The position numbers and the translations under genes are program-made. A DNA stretch of 64,000 bases from Okapia johnstoni (Eukaryota; Chordata; Mammalia; Artiodactyla; Giraffidae): NCBI GenBank assembly GCA_024291935.2, contig CM044311.1, positions 17,693,001 to 17,757,000 of the forward strand, given 5' to 3'. The stretch's first letter is position 1, and each line of letters starts with the position of its first letter. Under the pieces are notes generated by a model. It searched no databases, was not told the DNA's origin, and was given only the letters and a program-made list of their open reading frames with translations. Below, piece after piece: positions 24,961 through 42,812 of the stretch.

Positions 24961-25576
24961 GGAAAAAGGCCGAGATCAAACTTGATGAAAACTAAGGGGG
25001 CGGGCGGGGGCGGCGAGACGGGAGAGACGCGGCCAGGCGAGGAAGTGGGAGCGCGCAAGGGTGAGGGACTCGGTCGGCCCCGGGCTTGGGGCGGTCGTTC
25101 TCACCATTGTCCCCGTGGTTTTCCGCCTGGGAAAACGTTATGAAACATTTCCTTCCTCTTTGTCACCGGGCCCCTCCCTCTTTTTCGATGGAAGAGCTGC
25201 TGGGGCTTTTGCTTAGAGACCTAGATAGAGGTGCAAAGGCTCAACTTCTCTGGGTTTCCGACTGCCTCTCCGCTTCTTCGGAGGAAAGCGGGGAGGGGTC
25301 GAGGACCCCTAATTTGCCCACCGCATCCTTTCTAGCCCCAGCGATGCCGCCACTCTCTGCATGGAAAAGTAGGGTTCCTGGACGTTTATGCTTAGCTGGC
25401 CTCTGCCCCGCAGCTGCTAGTAGGTGGAAGAAGGCCGACTGGGCGGGAGTGGAGTATTTCCCCCAAAGAAGAGAATGCGCACTTCCCTCCCTAGGGTCCA
25501 GGGAATGGAACCGCGTTCCAGATCACCTCTTCCGGAAGTGTGAACCCGGGTCTCCACCGAGAAATCTCTAAGGCCC

Positions 25577-25621
25577 GGGGCGGAGGGGGACGGGATGGGA
25601 GTTGGGGGGTGGGGGGGCGGG
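25577..25621 (+). promoter_or_regulatory. G-quadruplex-prone tract
   Basis: Six or more runs of at least three G with one- to three-base spacers, including seven G in a row, about 700 bases upstream of the TATA box. A shorter G-rich run lies at 24995-25013. Function is inferred only. Confidence 0.5.
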
Positions 25622-26223
25622 CAGATGACGGGCGTGAAGGTAGATGCCAAAAGCGTTTTCAAATTAAGGCCCCTGGAAAGTGTCTCCTGGCCTTCTCACC
25701 CAAGCACGCTTTCTAGGGGACGCGCTGGCCCTACCCAGCTTGCCAGAGAACAGTTAGGGCAAAGAGAGAGCACGCTGCAAACGGGCCTGAGGCAGGCCCG
25801 GGAGATGGAGAGCTGGAGTAGGGTGTTTTGCTAGAAAGGGGAGCCCTGGCTCATCTCCCGGCTTGAAGAGGAGGAGGCTGGAGGGGGGTGGGGTGCGCTG
25901 AGGGAGGAAGGCGGCGCAGGGACAGCTCCCTGGCGGGGAAACCTTGGAGAAGGGACTCCACTCTCCATCCCGCAACTGGCATCTTCACGCTCCCTCCCGC
26001 ACGAGAGAGGGACCTCATCTCGGCTGTCCGGGCAGAAGACGGCGGCTGGAAGGGGCGGTGGGAGAGAAGACCTTCTCCCAGCAGCAGCCCCAGATGTGCA
26101 AAGGGCTGGTCACAGGGCCCCTCCTGCGTCTTCCGCCCCCAGATAGACGAGCCGGTGGCGCCGAGCCAGCCCCTTCCCCCGCCCCGGCTCAAGCACCGCG
26201 CTGTTTAGCTCAGACCTTGTTTA

Positions 26224-26233
26224 GGGGGCGGGG
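26224..26233 (+). promoter_or_regulatory. GC box (Sp1/KLF type)
   Basis: GGGGGCGGGG about 80 bases upstream of the TATA box. A further GGGGCGG lies at about 26284-26291, and C-rich boxes on the opposite strand lie near 26175. Confidence 0.55.
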
Positions 26234-26306
26234 TCCCGGGGATGGAAAGGCGGCCAAGAGGGAGGAGGGAAGGGGGGTCAGGGAGGGGCGGAGACTCAGT
26301 CTACGA

Positions 26307-26314
26307 TATAAAAA
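26307..26314 (+). promoter_or_regulatory. TATA box of ADAMTS1
   Basis: TATAAAAA followed by GGCGGCCGG. A pyrimidine-rich initiator-like stretch with A at 26341 lies about 34 bases downstream and is the likely start-site region. A TATA box inside a CpG island fits an inducible gene. The start site is inferred, not mapped. Confidence 0.8.
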
Positions 26315-26340
26315 GGCGGCCGGGGCTGCTCTGTCCTTGC

Positions 26341-26842
26341 ACTCGCTGGAAAGCGGCTCAGAGCCTGGGGTCTCTCATTGCCAGGGCGCGCAGAAGGGCC
26401 GAGAGGACTGAGCCCTGCGCAGAGCGAGGTGCACCGCGACCAAGGCGGAGACCGAAGGGGGTCTCCGGACGCTGATCCTCGTGTGGCCCTTCGCTCCGGC
26501 CCCGGAGGCGTCCCGGGGCGCTGCGCGTCTCCGCAGCAGCCACACCGCCAGCGCCTGCTGCGCGGTTCCTCCAACTCTTCGCCAAAAGAAGAACTTCCCG
26601 CGCGCCGGCAGAACTGCAGCGCCTGCTCTTTAGGGACTCCGGGAGCCCCATCGGCGGCTCGGCTCTGCGCGCCCTTTTGCAAGAATCAGAGTAACTGTTA
26701 ACAGTCCCGAGCCAGGCTGGCGAGGCTCCGCGCTCCGGACCCGAACAATAGCCAGTGCACTCAGCGCTCGGAGGCACGCGGTTCCTCCCGGGTGCAGCGC
26801 GTGGTCCCCGCGGGGTTCCGAAAGCGCACGGCAGGAGGCGAC
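26341..26842 (+). other. ADAMTS1: ADAMTS1 5' untranslated leader (inferred)
   Basis: About 500 nt, GC-rich, between the inferred start-site region and the ATG at 26843. I found no ATG in it, so there is no upstream AUG. The GTG at 26792 is in frame with the coding sequence and occupies the place of the usual first Met codon of ADAMTS1. The leader's 5' end depends on the TATA position. Confidence 0.65.
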
Positions 26843-32663
<5,821 letters not shown>

Positions 32664-33370
32664 GCACGGGTGGTGTTGAGGGACAGGGGGCAGTGGGGAA
32701 GGGCTGATGCACTGAAATCAAGAAGACTGGAGGAATCCAGTGTGCCTTGCCGGTGATCAACCAGGGGTGGCGATGAGTTGGGAGGTAGAGGTAGGTAGAA
32801 AAGAAGTTAGATCATCACAATTTCCTGCCAGTTACAAATCTGATAGGGTAGTTTATGAGGACTATTCATATCTGACCAATGAGGTAGCATAAGAGAGCCC
32901 CAGGGCATTATCATTTCTTTTGTGAGGTTCCTAACAAGTTCTTATGAAAATAGAAGCAATGGTCAAAGTACGTTTAAGAAATATGAACAATCCCTGCTTC
33001 CTGATACTGACGAAATACTGTGTATCATGGAGGTTGGGAAATGAAATGCAGGAGGAAGGTGAGATTCGTGGCTTACTTTACCTCACTATCAATGGAGGGA
33101 GAAAGAAATGCACATAGGCTCTTGGACCATCACTGTTCCCGGCTGCTATGGTTTCAGAGAATGTATATGGCATCTTGGAGTTAAGAATTCAGGACTGCCC
33201 AGCATGAGAAATGCTTCGCAGTGTCCTGTGACTCACATGACTCCCATCTTTTCTCTCTTGTGTCGTTATTGTGTCTTTCTTTGTGAATTCCTTTTGACGA
33301 AGAAACAAGTGCATGTATTTGTAAACACACCATAAATTCTACAAGGGGAATAAAAAAAACAGCAGTGATG
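32664..33370 (+). other. ADAMTS1: ADAMTS1 3' untranslated region (inferred)
   Basis: Sequence after the stop with no open frame. As far as I recall the human ADAMTS1 3' UTR, this segment resembles its first half, for example the stretch around GGCTGCTATGGTTTCAGAG. The resemblance stops near 33370, where a mariner fragment and a SINE begin. An AATAAA lies at 33349. Confidence 0.6.
33349..33354 (+). terminator. Candidate ADAMTS1 poly(A) signal AATAAA
   Basis: First canonical AATAAA after the stop codon, 686 nt downstream, followed by an A-run. It may not be the main site: another AATAAA lies at 34416 beyond the SINE, and other species may use more distal sites. Confidence 0.5.
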
Positions 33371-33372
33371 TA

Positions 33373-33410
33373 GAAAAACATGAACAAACTTTTGGGCCAA
33401 CCCAGTATGT
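33373..33410 (-). mobile_element. Mariner-type terminal fragment
   Basis: The plus strand has GAACAAACTTTTGGGCC, then AACCCAGTATG, like the end of the ruminant mariner family. Only about 38 bp remain. Confidence 0.55.
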
Positions 33411-33437
33411 AAAATTGTGTGAAAAGGTTTAAGTCAG

Positions 33438-33650
33438 TGGGATTCCCTGATGGCTCAACGGTGAAGAATCTGCCTGCAATGTGGGGGACGTGGGTTCAAT
33501 CCCTGGGTAAGGAAGATCCCCTGGAGGAGGGCATGGCAACCCACTCCAGCATCCTTGTCTGGAGAATCCCATGGACAGAGGAACCTGGTGGGCTAAAGTC
33601 CTTAGGGTCACAAAGAGTCAGACACGACTGAAACGACTTAACACACACAC
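33438..33650 (+). mobile_element. Bov-tA SINE just beyond the ADAMTS1 3' UTR
   Basis: Head GGATTCCCTGATGGCTCAAC, then a Bov-A body ending CGACTTAACACACACAC. Same strand as the gene and about 90 bp past the AATAAA. Confidence 0.92.
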
Positions 33651-34764
33651 ATGCATTTAAGGTAATGCATAGAAAACGATGCTTCATAAATTACATTTGG
33701 GATAAACATTCTCAGTGAGCCAAGCTCCTCAAATGTTTCATTTGCTCTTTAGGAGTACACTGGATGTTCTGAAGAAACCCTGAAACATCCAAGCCACTCT
33801 CTCTCGGTACTTTTTGTAGGTCACTATATTTTAAATACTAAATGGTACATGGGTGACTTAAAAGTTCAGATTGCTTCCAAAATAACTACATTTTGCTCAG
33901 GAAATAGCATATTTACTAGAAGACTCGGATTATGTGGTTAACCACAGACATTTCCAACTTTACATTTTCATCTTCTTTTTCACCCTCCTTTCTCAAGTAG
34001 TTCTATATAACCTGCTAATTGCAGATTCCTGTGATAATTCTAACTTGCCCTCAGAATGACTCAATGTGTTCTTCCCCTGAGCAGTTGAATTTAAGATTTT
34101 CAGGAGCCAGGTGCATGGAGCAGAGGAGGGAAGAGGCATGTTAATCTCCAGTTAAAGATTTTCCTACCTACTTGCCACCAGGCTGAAAGGGGGAAAATCA
34201 AACCTCACACTGTGAGCACTGGTCCCATAGAACTCAGTTAAAGATAGAACTTGGCCATGCAATTCAGTGACCTAACATGCTCTTTGCACCAACAACCTCT
34301 ACCACATCATCTGCCTACATTTTCATGGTACAAATCCCCATAATAAGTGACACAGAGGACACACACACACACACAATGTCCTTACCCTCAATTACTATAG
34401 AAGCTGTTTGATATTAATAAAACCAAATAAATACAACTAGAATGGCAACTCATGCTAAAAAAAAAAACAAAAAAAGTCATTTTCAGATCTTACCTAATGA
34501 AATTCAGGACACAAAGTCATAAAAACAGCCACAAGATTTTCCACTGCTGTCTTTAATTCTCCATCCAAGATAATGCCAACTAACTTCCCAAGTTGCCACA
34601 TTGCTTTCTTAAGCCCTCTGCTAGTGAGATTTCCCTTTTATCAACCAACTGAACTCTTTAAAATACTCTGTTTTGGCAGCAAGGAGTTTAGTTTAAAATA
34701 CCACATGTGATTCTGTGAGCTTAACAGGTCACCTGCTTAACAATAGGAAAGATTTGTGCTCATG
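33651..34764. other. Downstream flank, nothing recognised
   Basis: A short (CA)n lies near 34362-34375 and an A-run near 34458. An AATAAA at 34416-34421 could be a distal ADAMTS1 poly(A) signal. Confidence 0.5.
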
Positions 34765-34776
34765 TCTGTTGTGGGT

Positions 34777-35093
34777 TCCCTGATAGCTCAGTTGGTAAAG
34801 AATCCGCCTGCCATGCAGGAGACCCCAATTTGATTCCTGGATCAGGAAGATCCCCTGGAAAAGGGAATAGGCTACCCACTCCAGTATTCTTGGGCTTCGC
34901 TTGTGGCTTAGCTGGTAAAGAATCTACCTGCAATGTGGGAAGACCTGAGCTTCCCAATCCCTGGGTTGGGAAGATCCCCTGGAGAAGGGAAAGGCTACCC
35001 ACTCCAGTATTCTGGCCTGGAGAATTCCATGGACTGTAGAGTCCATGAGGTCTCAAAGGGTCGGACATGACTGAGTGACTTTCACTTTCATTT
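34777..35093 (+). mobile_element. Dimeric Bov-tA SINE in one target duplication
   Basis: The first unit (34777-34891) has a tRNA-like head and part of a Bov-A body ending CAGTATTCTTG. The second unit (34892-35093) has a new head and a complete Bov-A body. A single perfect 12-bp duplication TCTGTTGTGGGT flanks the pair at 34765-34776 and 35094-35105, with none between the units. Confidence 0.9.
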
Positions 35094-35105
35094 TCTGTTG
35101 TGGGT

Positions 35106-36440
35106 ACAAATGATGAACTGGCATGATGTTGATGACCAATTCAAGCACCTAATTTTCAATGCATTCAATAGCCACTTTCTTTTCTAGCATTTCATACTAG
35201 CACAACTTTTGTATCAGAGCTTTCACACAAAAACCAGCAAAATTGTTTTCAACGTTTGCTTTTTGTCTTCTAGAAGAGGGTACTATAGATCCTCATGTGA
35301 TCTAGGAGCAAGTACAACAGACACAATCTCCGAATCTCATTGGTTTTCCAAAAGAAAGAAAACCAAAAGTGATTGATATGAAGGTTGGGAGTGCTAGACC
35401 TATACAGAAAATTGGCCCAAAGCCCCTCCAGTATAGAAGTACAGCCTATTCTGTCATATGCAAACTTCTGTGACAGAAATGAGCTTATAGGACATTGGCA
35501 GATTGGAAAGAGTGAAATGTGGAAGATACTTTGGCTTGGCAACAAGTTTTCCCAACCCATAAATGTTTTGTGCCTTCCGTTAAGAGCAGCTGAAGAGAAA
35601 ATATCCTAACTCAGGAACATGGCAAGTCACAGAGGAATACAGAGCTATACAGAATGCCCAATTAAATCACTTGACTCCATGTGGTTTCCATCTTGGAAGT
35701 TTCTTAGTGGTCTGTATTTAATTTGCTATTGTATCCACAATTCAAAAGTCTGAACCTTTCCTTATGGCCCCTTCTATTAATCATACTGCCTTTGTTTTAG
35801 GCTAAGTTTGTATGACTACAAATAACTATTTGTAATTTAGTCTATTTTGTGGGCTATCATGATTTCTTTTCCTTTAGGATTTATTATTGTTCTATGTTCT
35901 ATTGTTCTTAAAAGGAACTATAAACTATATAATTGCTGAGGTAGGAAGGAAGTTGAGGGCAATTTTATGTAGAATAATCCAGGAGGGCTTTTTCAATGAG
36001 ATATTTGAGAGGAAACCAAAAGGATGGAGGGGGAGAGCTCTCCAAAAAGATGAGCTTACAATAGACACATGTCTGCACAGATGAGACCAAGTTCTGCTTC
36101 TTGGAGGGGACAGCAGGAGGTCAGTGTGACTGGAGCACTAAGGAGAGAGGGGAAAGACAAGAGGTCGGTGGAGGGCAACCAGCTTGTTCTGCAAAGCAGA
36201 AAGTAAGTTTGGGTTTTGCTCTGAGTGAGATGAAGAGCCAGTGGAAGGAACTGAGCAAGGAAAAAACATGATCTGACTTAACATTTTAACCTGGAAGGAG
36301 ACCAGACTGGAGCCAAATAGGAAACTGTTACAATAATTACAATGACCAATAAAGATGGTCCGAACTACAGTGATAGCCATGCAGGTGGTCAAAGAGGTCA
36401 CACTGTGCAGTTCAAGACTCTGAGATTTGCAGACGGATAC
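35106..36440. other. Downstream flank; possible old repeat in the right part
   Basis: No gene. The segment at about 36150-36420 (AACATGATCTGACTTAAC, then CAATAATTACAATGACC) resembles an old mammalian interspersed repeat I cannot name. Confidence 0.4.
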
Positions 36441-36444
36441 AGAT

Positions 36445-36520
36445 GGGAGCCTGGTGGGCTACAATCCATGGGATCACAAAAGAGTCTGACATGACTTAGC
36501 AACTAAACAACAACAAAATA
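36445..36520 (+). mobile_element. Bov-A/BovB 3'-end fragment
   Basis: GGGAGCCTGGTGGGCTAC to GACTTAGCAACTAAACAACAAC. Too short to decide between Bov-A and the BovB tail, which share this sequence. Confidence 0.8.
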
Positions 36521-36579
36521 GATGTGAATGGGGAAAATATATCATGAATGAGTCCAGGGATTTTTTGTCTTTTCTGGTT

Positions 36580-37760
36580 TTTGCAAGGAAAAGAGTGTTC
36601 CAAGCAACACTGATGAATATTACACTCTACTTAAATACCAACATAAATTAAAAATACAAGAATTTTAGTAAATATCAAAACCAGTTAAACTTGGAGATAA
36701 ATATAAGTAAGTTTTTGAAAATATGGTTTCAAAATTAACCAAAAATATAAAAATAGTAGTTAGAGAAGATCTATAATGTAAAATATTTTCATAACAATAA
36801 TAATTCAAGTCTAAAACCATATGTCATATTGACAAAATCATAGCAATAGGATAGAATTTATGTTAGGAGTTATCAAAGGACATCATTTTATTCTTGAATT
36901 CAGTAAGCAGGTAAATATAGGAGAATGATATTTCTTGAAAACAAATACCCCCAAAAAAATATTTCTTCATGGAGAGAGAATGTCTGTAAAATATAGCTCA
37001 TAAAGAAAAGAATGGAAAGCAAAAAAATAAGGTAGCACAATTCCAACCGCATTATCATGGCAACGCATTATTTCAACTTTCCTAGTAAAAGACAAATATC
37101 TTCAGGATGTGTGTAAAAATAAAATCCAGTGACATGATAGATAAAAAGGAACTACCTAAATCAAAATGACATTTCTTCAAAGAATTCCAAAGATTTATCA
37201 GGCAAACAGTAGGGAAAAAGTAGGAATAGAATATGAAATCAGCCAAAATGGTATTTAAGATGGAAAAACACTAAACAAAAGAAAAAATAAGATTTCTTGC
37301 ATATTAAAGGCAGAATCTACAATAAGAAATACATGTCCCAGATAACAGAACACCTATATATCAATCTTAAATAGTTAAAAATACAAAGAATGATCAACAG
37401 ATAAGGATTATTCTATTTTTCTTTGAAATCTCTCTCTAGGTCCAGGCAAATCAAAACTGTAAGAAAAAAACTAAGGTTTAACTTAACAAAGGTACAAAAG
37501 AAGACTTGAGTAAAGCAGGAGAATACAATTTTTTTCTTTTACAATAAGTCATAAAGCTTTTATTTTGTCCTAAAACAATTAGTAGATTTGATGAAATTTT
37601 AATCACTAGCCATTTATAAATTTGGGGAACTTGGTAACATAATTCTAAAGTTCATCTAGAGAAATAAATTCAGTGGAGATAAAAGGAAAAAAGCAATTCC
37701 AAATTCACTAAGAGGACAAAGAGTGCATTAAGTGTGGACAGACACATGGGCAGGCTCAGG
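36580..37760 (+). mobile_element. Probable old L1 ORF2 remnant
   Basis: A-rich plus strand with diverged ORF2-like stretches, for example ATAATTCTAAAGTTCATC near 37638. No open frame. Confidence 0.35.
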
Positions 37761-38587
37761 GACAAAGAGAGTTGCTGAGTTGCACCATCATTGCAGTTTG
37801 AATTACTTTTATAAGGCATTTCTTCCAAGTTTCCTTTGACCAATCATTTTGATTTGCCTGATTCACAGTTCATATCTGGTATATCTCAGGTTCCTCCCAT
37901 GTGTGCACACGCATCTCTTAGCCAAGATGGATTTTACTGAAAAGACATATATGTAGTAGACATCCCTTGACATAACTCCACTTTGGCCTCCAAGGGGCCT
38001 TTTCTGTACACGTGTGGCTGGGGAGGTCTCCTGACTCTGAGAAAAGAAATACGTGGTCGAGCAGGGCCCAGCCTCCCCTCTTAATTGCCCTGCTAGTCTT
38101 GTCTTGGAGTTTCAGTCCGCAGGGAATGAATCTCCAATTGCTTTACCCTGGGGGGGGTCCCATCTACCTCTTGCCTCAGTTTCATTCCAGGATTTCAAAT
38201 GGCCACCCAGTTTGCCAGTGGTAATCGCCTTTAGATCTCCAACTAAATGACACCTTTCCAGGGAAACCCTTCCTAAAACCCTCAGGCTAAACTAGCTTTC
38301 AAAACACTCTGCATTTTCCTGTCTTATCACTTTTCACAGAAATTATATACTCTTTTTAGCTTTGTATTTGTTTTGCTTGATATTATTTTCCCAGTGTCTA
38401 GAACTGTGCCTGTGCAAAGGTTACTTTATTTAATGAACAGCCCTCAAAAGTAGTCAAACTATTACATATAGATATTTATACTCCTAAGAATTGATGCTAA
38501 ATAAATAATTCAAAAGATTCACAAGGATTTGTATATGAACATTACATAAATATGAAAGCAGCCACCAAAGGAGTACACTGAGCACTG
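37761..38587. other. Intergenic, nothing recognised
   Basis: No gene or clear repeat. Confidence 0.55.
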
Positions 38588-38787
38588 AGTGTGTGCTCAG
38601 TCATTCAGTCGTGTCTGACTCTGGACTGTAGTCCACCAGGCTCCTCTGTCCATGGAATTCTCCAGGCAAGAATACTGGAGTTGGTTGCCATTCCCTTCTC
38701 CAGGGGATCTTTCCAATCCACAGACTGAACCAGAGTCTCCTCCATTGCAGACAGATTCTTTACCATCTGAGCCACCAGAAAAACCCA
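38588..38787 (-). mobile_element. Bov-tA SINE
   Basis: Reversed: Bov-A body (CATGGAATTCTCCAGGCAAG), then a head ending ATCTGAGCCACCAG. Confidence 0.9.
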
Positions 38788-39277
38788 AAAGTCACATTTC
38801 AAATTCAAATCTGAGTTTTCTACCATTTTATATTTTTCTACCTCTCTGTCTCTACTCTCAGTGAAGAGAATAAATGAACAGTAAATCTTCATGAATTTAC
38901 AGTTACTGACACTTTTTTTTTTTTTAAGTGTGTACCTAGCAACCAGAGGAGAACCAAGAGAATCAAACTCATAAATTCCTATTAGGCATAAAATCCACAA
39001 AGAGGTGTTACAAGTCTTATAATTCATCACTGTCTAGGGTGAAAAGGTAGCCAATGTCAGCACTGAGGAAAGACTGAACACAAGCTCCACACAGACAGTC
39101 TCAGTTATCTGATATTATTTATGAAACAAGAAGACACACCAAATAATAAACTACAATGTTCCTGGCAGATAAACATACAACAAATAAAGCCAAGTTGTGA
39201 CCATGTTATTCTTCTTTACTACAGAAAGGAGTCATTCGATGAAAATGACTTTTTAAATTGCTTTAGCTATTCTTTTA
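38788..39277. other. Intergenic, nothing recognised
   Basis: Contains a T-run near 38912. No gene. Confidence 0.55.
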
Positions 39278-39478
39278 AGTTCCCAGATGGCTCAGTAGTA
39301 AAGAATCCACCTGCCAATGCAGGAGACTCGAGGTCCACCCCTGGTTCGGGGAGATTCCCTGGAGGAGGAAATGGCAACCCACTCTAGGATTCTTGCCTGG
39401 AGAATCCCGTGGACAGAGGAGTCTGGCTGACACAGTCCATGGGGTCTCAAAGAGTCAGACACAACTGAACACACACAC
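39278..39478 (+). mobile_element. Bov-tA SINE
   Basis: Head GATGGCTCAGTAGTAAAG, Bov-A body, ending in a short (AC)n. Confidence 0.9.
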
Positions 39479-42400
39479 ATGCCATTTTACTAATGGAAAC
39501 TGCCAAAGGGGCAGACATTTTTTCCTTTAAATAGAAGAAAAGAATATCCAATAAGCTCTAACTTAGTAACATGTTAGGATGAAATAATGTCTTATTAATG
39601 CAGTGGTATTTATTGCCTTGAACAACGCATCAGTGAAAAAGTACTATCACCTCATAACCTGGGGATATATTTCCGAAATTGTTTCAAAAAGTCAAGCTGG
39701 GTACTGAAGTAAAATGATATGTCTGGAATTTAAAATTTTCAAGCAAATAGAAAAGGTGAGGATTGATGAAACTAGATCAGGAAAATTATGATAATCATTA
39801 AAGCTGAGTGATGGATAAAGATTCATTATACTTTGTTCTCTCTTTTGTATAAATTAAAACATAACCAGAAAACTAAAGAGAAGTTGTATTTTTTTTTTGT
39901 CCGACTTACAAATCAAGTCAGTATTTGGAATAATTTAAGATATAACATATGTTAGGGTCCTTTTCTACTTTTCCACTTGTTTGGAGGCATGGCAGAATAA
40001 ATGTGTCAGCTAATCATGCTCAGAAACACAGAAGCACTCTAAAACAGCTTGACACAGAATGTAAGAGGAAATCATGTAAAAGAAAGAAGGAAGGAAGGAA
40101 AGAAAAAAGGGAAGGAGCGAGGAGGGGAAGAAGGGAGAAACAGTCTTTTTATATGCAGCACTATAAAACACGGCTATTAAATGAGTTTTCTGTTATAATA
40201 GGCAGTGAACTTATCACTTTTTCTTAAAAGGCCTTGATTTAAACTTTATGATAACCTGTACAAATTTTGCAACTTTATAGTATAATCTCCTATAACTTCT
40301 ATTTTGCAACCAAGATGAAGACAACTAATCAAACAGAAGGAAAATGGAAAGTCACTTTTGCTTGCAGATTTTCAGAACTCAATATTAAGGATTAAAAAAT
40401 ATTATGGCTAATGAAGTACGTACCACAGGATTTAAAATATATGATGTGTATATACATACGTAAAGCATGTAAAGTATATTTACACATATATAATATATTT
40501 GATAGAAAAACTGAGTGGAAAGAAAAGAATCATTAATTCTTCCGAGTGAAGACACTTGGAAGGATTCTCAATTCCTCAGACTGAATGAGGCAGGACCATT
40601 GGTGAAGCGGGAATACGGTGATGGGTCCAGATAGAGGCCACATTTGGCAATCTTGAAGTTGCAGATGAGATATCAATAACCAAGGATCAAAGATTTCTGA
40701 TTTCTAGCTGAAGCTCTTCACCAGATGTACTAGACTGGCCGAGTGCAGCATGTCTTCTTTTTTCTCCTTCAAAGAGAGCTGAGAATTTATCAGGTCCCCA
40801 CTACATCTTGCATAAAAGCAGAGGAGTGGACCAAACAAAGAACCCAGCGGCTAAGCAGCAAGCAGCTGTCTGCAGTGAGGGCATTTCTAATAGTCTTCCG
40901 GTTTCTCACTTCCATCAAGTGGGTTGACTCAGTTCAGAATGTTCCAGAACCTTTAACCTTTAAAATTTTCACCAGAGTTGTTAACAAGAGTAGACTCATC
41001 AGGCTTAGTTTTCATCTCCTGTCTTCTCAGAGAGTGCCAGAGGCAATGATAACAATAGGATTCATTCCAAAGGCTCCTTGAGGGGAAAGGGAAGAAGAGC
41101 AACGGGCATACACTATCCATCTGCTGGATAAACAAACCCTGAATAAGTGGAAGTTGGCTGGAGGCCTTCATCTCAAATAATACAGGCATACAATCTCAAA
41201 AGCTAGATCTCCAAGTGTCTGGGCAGGGTCCTTTGCTCCTAAAGATCCACAGAAGTGATATCTAATTACTGAAGAACAAGATATTCTGGAATGTTCTCTA
41301 TGACACTAGGACAGTTTCTTTTAGAAGTTGGATTTTAGTTAGATGTTGTTCTTTTCTAATTAAAATGCTCTTACACTAGCACTAATATGCTAATAGTCTG
41401 GATTGCTAACATCCTATAAGAAGGAAATAGTCATAATAGAATTCCTTTGCACAGATTTTCAGCCTAACTTTAGGTTGGAGCTCTGTATTTAAGATATAAG
41501 CCTGCAAGATTACTAAAGAAATACTCTGTTTATTTTTGGTCTATGTTCTCTTTTTCCTTTCTTAAGACAAAAGCCATTGACTTTTCTACCAAAAGTCATA
41601 ATAGCATTGTATTTTTTTTTCTTTAAGAACCATGTGCTCATGAAACATTTAAAAGATTGAACTGTAAGCAGAGCTGAACACCTGGAAAAGCTTTTGATCC
41701 CATATAGTTGTAAACAGCCTAAAAATCTTGCTTGGGCTACACTAAAAATTACAGGCACAGTGTAACACAGTAATATTCATTTCTTAGCATGACTGGGAGA
41801 AGGCAAAAGGAGCAAGGTTACAAAAGGAAAAAAAAAAGATATTGATGAGAGTCCAGTATTAGGGAATTTCTGTGAGGGATTTTGCCATCCACAACTGTGG
41901 GAATTTAGGGGAGAAAAATACCATACCATTAATTCTTTCTAACATACCTGATATAAATTATCAATAACCACAAGAAAGATGCAATCAAAAATGTGAAGGT
42001 TTGTTAATTCCAGAGCATTAATAATGATATAGTCTGTCTTCAGATTGCTGGATATTACACTTATTCATATTCAGAACCCAAAGGAGGAGGGAAACTAATA
42101 CTGTTAAAACAAATGTTTACTTTTAAGTAAATTTTGACAGATTGCTGAAGAATCAAAATATCAACTCCAAAGGTTTTATGGAGCAAGAAGGAGCCATTGA
42201 ATTTTAACAACATATCTTCAAGAAAATCATAACTGAGACTATAGAGTCCATACTTCGCAATATATTGGGCCTTGATCACTTTGAACAAATCATAAAAATG
42301 TTTAACTTGGGCTGTCTTTTCCTGAAATATGAATACATACCCTTTAAAAAGTATATGCTCAAAAACAAAAAAAACAAACAAAAAGAACAGTATTTACTTA

Positions 42401-42481
42401 AGAAAATTATAATAAAGAAGGTAAATCTGCCAGGTGGGTAATTTGATCATCGTTCTGCTGATATAACAAATACAGGTAAGA
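39479..42481. other. Intergenic, mostly nothing recognised
   Basis: 3 kb without a gene. It holds a GAAG/GGAA-rich purine tract at about 40078-40138 and small T-runs near 39890 and 41610. ORFs up to about 112 codons resemble nothing known. Confidence 0.5.
40078..40138. repeat. Purine-rich (GGAA/GAAA)n tract
   Basis: Imperfect AAGG and GAAA units on the plus strand. Confidence 0.85.
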
Positions 42482-42493
42482 ATCAGTAAGTAT

Positions 42494-42757
42494 GTGGACT
42501 TCTCTGGTGGTACAGTGGATAGGAATCTGCCTGCCAGTGCAGGGGACACGTGGTTGATCCCTGGTCAGGGAAGATCCCACAGGCTGCGGAACAACTAAGC
42601 CCCTGAGCCACAACTACTGAGCCCTTCGCCCTAGAGCAACAAGAGAAGCTATACACGGAGAAGCCCGAGTACCGCAATAAAGAGAAACTAGAGAAATGCC
42701 CACAACTAAAGTCCACACCACAGCAACCAAGACCCCAAGTGACCAAAAAGAGAAAGG
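42494..42757 (+). mobile_element. CHR-type SINE
   Basis: tRNA-like head (GACTTCTCTGGTGGTACAG), body with CACAACTACTGAGCCC and GAGAAGC units. Perfect 12-bp target duplication ATCAGTAAGTAT at 42482-42493 and 42758-42769. Confidence 0.92.
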
Positions 42758-42812
42758 ATCAGTAAGTATCCCTGAGCCCTTATTTTGTCTTTGAGGCTGA
42801 GAAGGCACCTCA

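Noticed and set aside
1..26000. The neighbouring gene ADAMTS5
   Set aside because: Expected on the 5' side by synteny, but no exon resembling ADAMTS5 occurs in the 26 kb upstream.
25086..26475. Several ORFs of 100-160 codons upstream of ADAMTS1
   Set aside because: They overlap in several frames and on both strands in CpG-rich DNA where stop codons are rare. None resembles a known protein.
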